The notes beneath the pieces are model-generated. The model saw nothing but the letters and a program-made list of their open reading frames with translations, was not told the DNA's origin and searched no databases. From Sulfuriflexus sp032250955 (GTDB lineage Bacteria > Pseudomonadota > Gammaproteobacteria > AKS1), in NCBI RefSeq assembly GCF_032250955.1, contig NZ_JAVVES010000056.1, forward strand, positions 1-17,955: 17,955 bases of DNA. Direction: 5' to 3'. Position numbers and translations under genes: made by a program. This document shows, one piece after another, positions 1 to 7,587 of the stretch (position 1 is its first letter; each line of letters begins with the position of its first letter).

Positions 1-97
1 TAAAACACCAGCAACCATATCAACCACAAGCGCTGTAAATACCGTTTGTGGTCGGTGGAGGGAGATGGTATCTACAAAAACCCAACCCTGGCAACAT

Positions 98-137
98 GTA
101 GGTCGGATTAGTGAGCAAAGCCAGTGTAATCCGACAA
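98..137. repeat. REP-like palindrome downstream of the CDI locus
   Basis: GTCGGATTA (102-110) is exactly complementary to TAATCCGAC (127-135), with a 16-nt centre, and a GTAG tetranucleotide sits at the foot (98-101). GTAG-footed GC-rich hairpins of this kind are typical of REP elements mobilised by REP-associated tyrosine transposases. It lies about 10 bp beyond the stop codon of the lipoprotein gene, so it may stabilise or end that mRNA. There is no T-tract, so it is not a classical intrinsic terminator. Confidence 0.55.
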
Positions 138-146
138 CAAAAGTTA

Positions 147-1049
147 TTAACGCTTCTTGTTGGCCTCATGCGCATCAATGGCCTCTCTCAATCCCTGTAT
201 ACGTCTTCGCTGTTCGGATTCTTCAGCAGGACTCAGGCGTTCGATTTTTACTGACTCAAGCAAATGGCGATAAACTTTTTTCATTCTTTCGTGCGTACCG
301 GGGATCTTTAATGAGTCCTGATCTGCGCCGAACTCAAACTCAAAAACATAACCTGTATCAGCAATGGGCAAGACCCTTCGCTCGTAGGCTCTAACCTTAT
401 TTGGCAACGGCGGTGCCAATTCACTTCGTTTCCCGTACCAGGTGTTATTCCCTATTTTTTCCTGCATGAGCTTGCTATCAGGGAAGTCTCGATCCAGTAT
501 TTTCTTCCACACATCTTCGCTTGTTTTCTGTAACCAGACGGTTAAGGAATGTGATGTACCAAGCAGGTACTGGTGACAAACCGAGCTTGGCCCGTATATT
601 TTGGGTTTGCCTTCGCCGTCGACGCCTTTATGAGGTTTGACGTATTCGTCTTTGTCAAGTGAACTTAAAGTATAGGCTTTATGAGGGTTAACAATGTCTT
701 TTGTTTCTTGAAGCGTTTTCCCTCTGTACTCAAAAAAATCACCCAAACGACTGTATGATTCTTCCCAGTATCTGCCTTGCTGCTCTTCAGGTAATTCAAT
801 TGTTGAATACCTACATACCATAAACCCAATTGGCCAATCATGACTAATCCTGTATTTTTCAAGTAACCGGTAACTATGTGTTATATAGCCAGTTGAAGAT
901 GATACTTTTGGGTCCAGGGCGCCAGGGTTATTTAACACTAGATCTTCATATTGTCTTTGTTTGGCATAATCGGAAACAACCCCGCAACCAAACAATGTTG
1001 AAAAAAATAAAACTACAGCTGTATTTTTTAGTAGTAATCCCTGTGTCAT
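147..1049 (-). CDS. lipoprotein, candidate CDI immunity protein for the CdiA hydrolase tip
   Basis: This is a 300-residue protein with a lipoprotein signal: a short N-terminus, the hydrophobic stretch AVVLFFST, then the lipobox LFGC with Cys22 as the predicted lipidated residue. The next residue is Gly, which favours outer-membrane sorting under the +2 rule. The remainder is soluble and charged, with an Arg/Glu/Lys-rich tail. I do not recognise a domain with confidence. Its start ATG overlaps the cdiA stop (ATGA, 1046-1049), so it is translationally coupled to cdiA. That is the standard position of cdiI, and a periplasm-facing lipoprotein suits protection against a lipid-attacking toxin. T6SS lipase-immunity (Tli) proteins are also often lipoproteins, but homology is not shown here. 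The gene is clearly AT-richer than the main body of cdiA, as expected for exchangeable toxin/immunity cassettes. The immunity role is inferred from position and lipidation. Confidence 0.75.
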   Translation of the reverse strand: MTQGLLLKNTAVVLFFSTLFGCGVVSDYAKQRQYEDLVLNNPGALDPKVSSSTGYITHSYRLLEKYRISHDWPIGFMVCRYSTIELPEEQQGRYWEESYSRLGDFFEYRGKTLQETKDIVNPHKAYTLSSLDKDEYVKPHKGVDGEGKPKIYGPSSVCHQYLLGTSHSLTVWLQKTSEDVWKKILDRDFPDSKLMQEKIGNNTWYGKRSELAPPLPNKVRAYERRVLPIADTGYVFEFEFGADQDSLKIPGTHERMKKVYRHLLESVKIERLSPAEESEQRRRIQGLREAIDAHEANKKR

Positions 1050-4000
1050 TTTTGCTTATCCTTTATTTGTTCTTTACCACCAACAAAGGTTCTTAGGCGT
1101 GCATTACCCTCTGGCGTACCCTGTGGACCACCCTTTACGGGGAACTCAACCTGTTGACACTCCGGGGCACCAGTGCCCCCGCAACTATGCACACTATTAT
1201 CATTCTTTACTGCATCACCTAGTGTTACCATGAGTTCCCCCCATGTACTTACTGTAGGATTCGATGTCGTAAAACCTGTCACAGGATCATTATCAAAATA
1301 AGAGGCATAAATATTTCCTTTTTCGACATTTATATTTCTTGCGTTTTCCGTAAGCGCATCAACATCAACGGCCGGGGCAAACGATCGTGTCACCAGGTTT
1401 TCGCCATTATAGCGCTTACCATTTGCATCCACGGTATTACCCAGTATCTCGAAGGCATTTTGTTGCACAATAGTGCCACGACTATGGCCCAGTGACTGGG
1501 TTTGCAAATCTTGCCGGCTACGCAGAATATCAGCATAGGCATTGGTTGCATTACTGTAGCCCAGTGCAGAAGCCGTGTCGTAATCCAGTCCGGAGAGGGC
1601 TTTTTCATAACCAACGGCCAGGAATTCTCCAAGAATGCCATCTGCGGGCACATAATGCGCCAGGTAAATCGTGTCTGGCTTAACATCATCCAGCCCTTTC
1701 TTAACCTTCTCGGGATCAACGGCATTCTGGTAAGCCAGTTCACCCGCCCGTTCCAGTCCGTTGAAAAGTCCATTAACAGCAATCACGGTGTCCTTATTGC
1801 CATTTTCTTTCACCTCTTCCTTGCTGACAGGTGTGAGAATGGCGCGCTTGGGATTCGCGGTGCAGTCTTTTCCTTCCGGACAAGTGACCTTGTAGAACAG
1901 GATTTCTCGTTCGAACAGGGTTCGATAAGCATCATCAGTTACCGCTTCAACCTGTTGTGCAAAGGCTTCCTTGATCTGCCTGCTGGATTCAAGCTCGGTT
2001 TCGATTTCCCCTGCATCCGTTTTGACCAGGGCATTGCTGTTATCGACATCGGAGGTCACGTCAGCTGAGATACTGGCGACAACCTCTTCTGCTGTTTGCT
2101 CTGTCAGCGCCTGCTGTTGGTCCTCGTCGGTAATCCTGATCATGGTGGTGCCAATACTGCTTTGCGTGGTGCTCGCCTGTTCAGATCCGAGTTCAGTATT
2201 GGTTGCGAGGTTGCTTACGAGTGTTTTAGCGACCTTGTATTTGCTAATGGGCCCACTGCTGAGGTTGATACCGGTTTGTGAGCCTTCGACTTTTTCATAG
2301 TTGTGCAAGTCACGTGATGTCAGGGTCGCGGTTTCAAGGTGGTTTAGCTGCTGCTGTTCGGCTGCCTCGGTGCTGGCTATCTTGCCACCAACCAGGTCAA
2401 TATTACCCTGCACGCTCACCTGGAAGCCCCTGTCACCGGCAAAAATACCGGCCTGTTGTTGTACGCTGGTAAACTCGGCATCAACATTCGTTTGAGCCGC
2501 GTTAATACTGCCGGATATCGCGCCGGCACCAATCGGCACGCTAATTGATAAGCCTTGCTCGTTTTGTTCTGACTGGTAGTTAGCCGTTGCCTGCAGGCTT
2601 TCAATATTGAGATCACCGCCTGCCTCAACCACGACCTGCTTACCACTAACAACCGACCCACGCAGGATAGTGTCATTGCCAGACAACAATGCCAGGCCTT
2701 CTCCTGCCTGGATCCCGGTTGCGGTATAGGTGACATCCTGCCCGTCAGCCTGGCCTTCCCCCTTACTGACACTGGCTGTCACGGCCAGGCCACTGGTTCC
2801 AAAACTCACACCGACACTGGCACTGCTGGAGTCATTTTCCCTGTCAAGGCTGGTGGTGTTTTTCGCTGCCTGCAGATGAATATCCTTATTCGACTGGATA
2901 ACGATATTATTGGCCGCTGTCAGTTGGCTCCCCGTGATTTCGGTATCTGCCTTAGTACCCGTGCTCTGCAAGATAATATCTTCACCCGCATACACGGTAC
3001 TGCTCGCCGCACTATGGCTTTCCTGCTTTGAACGACTACTGCTCTTCGAGCTTCCCAGGCTGACACTCAAGTTTATGCCACCGGCTTTATCCGCCAGGGT
3101 ACGTTTGTCCGGAACCTTGTTTTCAGGATCATTGGTATCCTGTGCATCCTTATCACCACGTTTAATGGCTTCACGGGCCACCTCGGCCTTTCTTGCCCTG
3201 ATAGCCGTCGCTGCATCATAAACAGCCAGCCCCTTGGTGGCTGTTGCCAATGTCTTGAGGCGGCTATTGCTGGTGCGTTTACTGGCCGCATCAACACGCT
3301 TGATGGTTTGTGCGGCGTCCAGTACCGGGTTGGATATGGAAATACTCAGACCGGATTGTTTGAACTCGGTTTCCTGTACATTGATAGCCACATTTTCATC
3401 AGCGGTGATTTGTATACTTTCCGCGGTAATACGGGTACTTCCGCCGGGGCTGGCAACATCACTACCGATTTGTTTATAAGCGGCATCGGCATTGATACTG
3501 ACATCGCCCTCAATACTCCCCACGGTACTGGCTACGGCTGTCTCTGTTATACCCTTGCCCCTGTTGGTTTGCTGCTGCGTTCCAATGGTGACGCCAATGC
3601 CCCCAGAGCTGAATACACCACTCTTTTTCTTGATACGGGTAGTATGTTGCTTCCGCCGCTCCCGTGCCGCCACGATGTTCACTTCATCACCGGCTTGCAG
3701 GTCAACATGTTTGTCCGCCACAACATCACTGCCCTCAAGTGTTATACCCGCCCCGGCATGAAGACTGACTGAGTCAGCACTGACGCTACTGCCTGTTACC
3801 CGCTCTTCTTCCAGTTCTTCACGGCGAAAACGTGTCGTACTGGAGAGGAAGCCTTTGCTCTTGTTTTTGAGTGCCTCGTCAAGCTCACGCCTGTCGGTTG
3901 CTGATGCGAGGGCAATATCATTACCCGCCTTGATATTCACACTTCCCTGTCTACTTTCTATGCTTAAAGCATGTCCGGTTACATCATTACCTGCTTGCAG

Positions 4001-7000
4001 CTCGAGATTACCCGTGACGTCAATACTGCTACCTACGCTGCTAGTAGCCCGTTCTTTCCTGAAGTTATTACCATCATGAATCGTTTCCTGGCTAAAACGT
4101 TCTTCTACGGTCGATGAAAGAATATCGTTACCTGCGGTAAGCTGTGTCCTACCTGTACCGGATGTGTTGTCAATACTGGCTGCATTCAGTTCCAGATTAT
4201 GTCCTGCACTAGCAACCAGGCTGCCTTCTCCGCTTGTGACAAAAAGGCTTGCCCTGCGACTGATGTTAGTACGACTTCCCTGCTCACCTGTTTGCTCACT
4301 GGTAGTACTGCTCAGACGAATATCCTGACCCGCATCGAGTGTAAGACTATTCTCACCACTAATTTCCCCGCCATCGACCGTAACATTTACGCGACCGCGC
4401 AATTCGGTGATCAGACTGCCTATATGTCCACCCGTATTATTGATGTTCTCTGCGGTTAGACTTACAAGATCACGACCTGCAATGCGGGCGCCATTATTGA
4501 TATCGTCACTCGTGGTAAGACTGACTACCTCAGCTGAAAGCACACCACCATTGCCATTGAGATCACCATCCTGCAAACGAACATACAACTGGGGAACCAG
4601 TACTTTATTAGTGTCCCCATTCGGCAATGTGACGTCCTTTTCAACCAGAAGTACAACATCGCTGGTTAATTGCGCGACCTGCGCGGCGCTCAGGGCTATA
4701 CCGGGGCGCAGCTTTAATTCGTTCACTGCGGTAACACCGGCATTCAATAAGGCCCGGAATTGTTCTTCGTCATTGGAAAATCCTTCCAGGAAACGCCGTC
4801 CAGTGAGTTGCGCTACCTGCTCCCGTACCAGTCGCTGCTCATAGAAACCATCACCGAGACGTTTTTGTGTCACAACAGGATCGAAGCTCAGTTGTTGCAG
4901 CACGAAATCAGAAGACAGGAATAAGCGCCGATTGATAAACTGCGGGTCGGTCTCGACCAGGTAACCCGCCGCGGCTTGTGGCGCAAGCTTGAATAAATGA
5001 CTGGAGAGCAGCGGGACCTGCGTACCACTGCCGGCAGTCAACGTATTGCCCGCGTAACCGGCCTGCCCCAGGCTGATTGTCTGTGTCGCCGGTGCCGGAT
5101 TATAGGGATTAACCGTTACCCGGGTACTGTCACGACCCTTTTTGTGACGGCGGGTGAAAGTGGTAATAGTACCGGCATCTGTACTGATTCGTGAACCGGG
5201 TGTCTCTGTGTTTATTAACGATGCAAGGTCTGCCGTCAACGCACCACCCGCCAGGATACGGCTGTTATCATTGACTAAGTCACCAGCGCTGATATGGATG
5301 TTGCCCCCGGCCAGAATCTGTCCTGGGCTCGATGCGGTTACCTCGGTTTCCTGCACGGTGCGATTAAAGTCAAAACGGTTGTAGGCATCGCTTATGCCTT
5401 CCGGCGTAACCAGGTAATTAACATCATCGTTGCTGTCGGGCTGGAGTGTTATCTCATCAGGGCCATAGCGATTAGGTGAGCCTACCAGTGCATATTCCTG
5501 GATATTCTCATTCCCGGTTTGCACAAGCCGGGTGCTGAAATCCGTGTTTGTATTGTTGAGCTGGCTGGCGGTGATGTCGATATCAGCCACGGCATCGATA
5601 ATACCGCCGTGGTTATTTATCACATCGGCTATGCCTTGCACGTCGCGGGCGGCATCCAGTTCACCGCCGATGGCAAGCCCGCCATCGCTGTATAGCGCGG
5701 CGCCATTTTCGTTATTGAGTGTCTGCACGCCCAGCTTGAGCTGCTGACGGGCCGCGATAACTGCCGCGTCACCCCCGTCTTCACCATTCTCCAGTGAGTG
5801 GGCGGCTATATTTATGCTATCGCCATAGATACGGCTCTTGCCCTGGTTGATCAATGACTCGGTTGTGATATCGACACTGCCCGCATCGATCAGGCCGCCG
5901 GTATTGTTGAAGGTCTCCGTGACGCTCGCCTGCACAGCCGCACCTGCGACTATTTCTCCGCTATTACTGACACTGTCACTAGTCTCGATTTGAACCGTGG
6001 TGCCTGCACTGATCTGGCCTATGTTCTCGAGCCTGCCTGCGGCGGTAATCTGTATTTCACCTGCACTGGCCCCCAGCACGCCCGCATTACGCACGCCGAT
6101 GCCCGCCTCGGTGCCAAGCAAACGGATCTTGCCTGCATACATTCCACCCAGCTCGCTGACATCAAGAGAAAACGTTGGTGATACGCCAGTGCCGGTAACA
6201 GGGGTGGCACTGTCATGGGCGGCATTGACTTGATTGGCGCCTGTCGTGATGCGCAAGTCATTAGCCAGGATATCCGCATTCACCTGCACCGCACGGGCAA
6301 TAACATCGGTGAAATTACTGCTCGAAGTATCGAGCCCCTCCCCCTCGAGACTGATCACACCACGCCTTACGACATAAGCCTCGAGGTTGCCGGCATTAAC
6401 AATGGGCGTACCGGTTGTCAGGGTGGCACGATTGGCGTTGATAAAGCCACAACCGTTACACGTGATCCCGGCCGGGTTCGCGACGACAACCTGTGCACGA
6501 TCGCCGGCCACTTCCATATAGCCTCGCAGCTGACTGGGATCGTTTGAATTAACTTCATTCAGAATGACACTTGCCGTGCCCGTCGCCAGCGAGGGGTTGC
6601 CCAACACCAGGCCCCCTAGCCGGGTTTGCACCATGCTGCGCGAATTGTTCAGTATCGCCCCCTGGCGTTCAACATCAAAACGACTATAGACGTTTCGTGA
6701 AATCCCGGCCGAACTCGGTGTCTGGATATTGACCTGGGGAATACCGCTGGCCGTTGTTGTGACCGTTGCCTGCTGGCTAACGGGCGCGTTGCTATCGGCT
6801 ATGATCTCGGCCTGTGCCGGCTGCACGGCCAGGAGCACCGTTCCCAGGGCCCAGACTCTCGAGAGCTGAAACCGTTTCAGGTTTCCACCATGTGCAAGCA
6901 TCGCCCTCCGGCGTTTACCCGGGGAGCCGGCACGCGCTCCGGCTCGAGTATTCGCAAGCTCACCTACTACTACCCACTGGCCGCGAGACTTGCTGTAAAT

Positions 7001-7024
7001 AACCCTGTGTCTGTTTTTGTTCAT
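1046..7024 (-). CDS. cdiA: CdiA-like filamentous haemagglutinin with a C-terminal alpha/beta-hydrolase toxin domain
   Basis: This is the secreted partner (TpsA) of a two-partner system, 1992 residues from the ATG at 7024. That start is chosen because it opens the extended signal peptide region (MNKNRHRVIYSKSRGQW). The frame is open further upstream, but there it only shadows cdiC. A hydrophobic segment and QAE cleavage site end near residue 72. The TPS secretion domain follows (about 72-330), with NPAGI at 183-187 and a CNGCGF motif. Long beta-helical FHA repeats come next, including a conserved CdiA segment (VETDPQF, FLSSD, LGDGFYEQ), then a KKKSGVFSSGG-type FHA-2 region. No VENN motif is visible. 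From about residue 1697 (DDAYRT) a toxin region carries GHSRG with Ser1848, FDNDPV with Asp1913 and VHSCG with His1946, a plausible catalytic triad. Similar C-termini occur in enterobacterial haemagglutinins. The lipase or esterase activity and the target are inferred. Confidence 0.9.
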   Translation of the reverse strand: MNKNRHRVIYSKSRGQWVVVGELANTRAGARAGSPGKRRRAMLAHGGNLKRFQLSRVWALGTVLLAVQPAQAEIIADSNAPVSQQATVTTTASGIPQVNIQTPSSAGISRNVYSRFDVERQGAILNNSRSMVQTRLGGLVLGNPSLATGTASVILNEVNSNDPSQLRGYMEVAGDRAQVVVANPAGITCNGCGFINANRATLTTGTPIVNAGNLEAYVVRRGVISLEGEGLDTSSSNFTDVIARAVQVNADILANDLRITTGANQVNAAHDSATPVTGTGVSPTFSLDVSELGGMYAGKIRLLGTEAGIGVRNAGVLGASAGEIQITAAGRLENIGQISAGTTVQIETSDSVSNSGEIVAGAAVQASVTETFNNTGGLIDAGSVDITTESLINQGKSRIYGDSINIAAHSLENGEDGGDAAVIAARQQLKLGVQTLNNENGAALYSDGGLAIGGELDAARDVQGIADVINNHGGIIDAVADIDITASQLNNTNTDFSTRLVQTGNENIQEYALVGSPNRYGPDEITLQPDSNDDVNYLVTPEGISDAYNRFDFNRTVQETEVTASSPGQILAGGNIHISAGDLVNDNSRILAGGALTADLASLINTETPGSRISTDAGTITTFTRRHKKGRDSTRVTVNPYNPAPATQTISLGQAGYAGNTLTAGSGTQVPLLSSHLFKLAPQAAAGYLVETDPQFINRRLFLSSDFVLQQLSFDPVVTQKRLGDGFYEQRLVREQVAQLTGRRFLEGFSNDEEQFRALLNAGVTAVNELKLRPGIALSAAQVAQLTSDVVLLVEKDVTLPNGDTNKVLVPQLYVRLQDGDLNGNGGVLSAEVVSLTTSDDINNGARIAGRDLVSLTAENINNTGGHIGSLITELRGRVNVTVDGGEISGENSLTLDAGQDIRLSSTTSEQTGEQGSRTNISRRASLFVTSGEGSLVASAGHNLELNAASIDNTSGTGRTQLTAGNDILSSTVEERFSQETIHDGNNFRKERATSSVGSSIDVTGNLELQAGNDVTGHALSIESRQGSVNIKAGNDIALASATDRRELDEALKNKSKGFLSSTTRFRREELEEERVTGSSVSADSVSLHAGAGITLEGSDVVADKHVDLQAGDEVNIVAARERRKQHTTRIKKKSGVFSSGGIGVTIGTQQQTNRGKGITETAVASTVGSIEGDVSINADAAYKQIGSDVASPGGSTRITAESIQITADENVAINVQETEFKQSGLSISISNPVLDAAQTIKRVDAASKRTSNSRLKTLATATKGLAVYDAATAIRARKAEVAREAIKRGDKDAQDTNDPENKVPDKRTLADKAGGINLSVSLGSSKSSSRSKQESHSAASSTVYAGEDIILQSTGTKADTEITGSQLTAANNIVIQSNKDIHLQAAKNTTSLDRENDSSSASVGVSFGTSGLAVTASVSKGEGQADGQDVTYTATGIQAGEGLALLSGNDTILRGSVVSGKQVVVEAGGDLNIESLQATANYQSEQNEQGLSISVPIGAGAISGSINAAQTNVDAEFTSVQQQAGIFAGDRGFQVSVQGNIDLVGGKIASTEAAEQQQLNHLETATLTSRDLHNYEKVEGSQTGINLSSGPISKYKVAKTLVSNLATNTELGSEQASTTQSSIGTTMIRITDEDQQQALTEQTAEEVVASISADVTSDVDNSNALVKTDAGEIETELESSRQIKEAFAQQVEAVTDDAYRTLFEREILFYKVTCPEGKDCTANPKRAILTPVSKEEVKENGNKDTVIAVNGLFNGLERAGELAYQNAVDPEKVKKGLDDVKPDTIYLAHYVPADGILGEFLAVGYEKALSGLDYDTASALGYSNATNAYADILRSRQDLQTQSLGHSRGTIVQQNAFEILGNTVDANGKRYNGENLVTRSFAPAVDVDALTENARNINVEKGNIYASYFDNDPVTGFTTSNPTVSTWGELMVTLGDAVKNDNSVHSCGGTGAPECQQVEFPVKGGPQGTPEGNARLRTFVGGKEQIKDKQK

Positions 7025-7043
7025 ATCGCATCCATGCAATAAG

Positions 7044-7571
7044 TTATGTGTTGACCTGCATCGTCGCCAGCGGGTGCGCCTCAAACCACGCCCTGGCCTG
7101 GCGGGCTGAAAGATCCCTGCCTCGAAAGGTTTGCACGCGCAGGCCTTTCTCGTAGCCCCGGTGATACAATGCCCGCGCGCACTTGTCGGCAAATAATTGC
7201 CGCGTAATCAATGTCGACATTTTCCGTGTATGCCCGAATGGCGCGACCCAGTCGAGGAACCAGATCCGCTCGCCACTATTCCAGTCTTCCAACGGCATCG
7301 ATTCAGGCGGATTCCTGAGATATCGGGTCTCTGCCGCTTCGCTCATCTGCGCCCAGCTCAGGAAGAATACCGGCCTGCTTTTCTCGACCGCCAGCACAAA
7401 CTGGCCGTGTTTCATGGCGGCCAACAATAATACCGGCAATGTCTGTATTGGTAATTCCCGGTGCGTCTTGGAGTACATCCACAACCACACAGCCGAACCT
7501 AATACTTCGGCCTCGTTGTAGCCGCAACCAAGTAACGACGGGGCGGTAATGTCAAAACTCTCGTAGCGCAT
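7044..7571 (-). CDS. cdiC: CdiC-type toxin-activating lysine acyltransferase (HlyC/RtxC family)
   Basis: This 175-residue protein matches the HlyC family along its length. The segment LGSAVWLWMYSKTHRELPI lines up with the HlyC region around its catalytic His, giving His37 here. SGERIWFLDWVAPFG lines up with the HlyC segment around its catalytic Asp, giving Asp107. SWAQMS and a YL...EDW segment also match. HlyC-family enzymes move a fatty acyl chain from acyl-ACP to internal lysines of RTX toxins in the cytoplasm. In some CDI loci a homologue, CdiC, sits between cdiB and cdiA and is thought to lipidate CdiA. Here it starts 16 bp after the cdiB stop and ends 19 bp before the cdiA start, so all three are very probably one transcript. 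No RTX toxin is present in the window, so CdiA is the likely substrate. The acylated lysine cannot be located from sequence alone. Confidence 0.88.
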   Translation of the reverse strand: MRYESFDITAPSLLGCGYNEAEVLGSAVWLWMYSKTHRELPIQTLPVLLLAAMKHGQFVLAVEKSRPVFFLSWAQMSEAAETRYLRNPPESMPLEDWNSGERIWFLDWVAPFGHTRKMSTLITRQLFADKCARALYHRGYEKGLRVQTFRGRDLSARQARAWFEAHPLATMQVNT

Positions 7572-7587
7572 CAGCCATTTGCCTTAT

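Noticed and set aside
1..101. A minus-strand frame open to the left edge (reading ...TALVVDMVAGVL)
   Set aside because: It has no start codon, is short and matches no family I recognise. It could be a remnant of another CDI cassette but chance is sufficient.
7025..7192. N-terminal extension of cdiA to an ATG at 7192
   Set aside because: This stretch lies inside cdiC in another frame and encodes no signal peptide; the ESPR motif begins exactly at the ATG at 7024.
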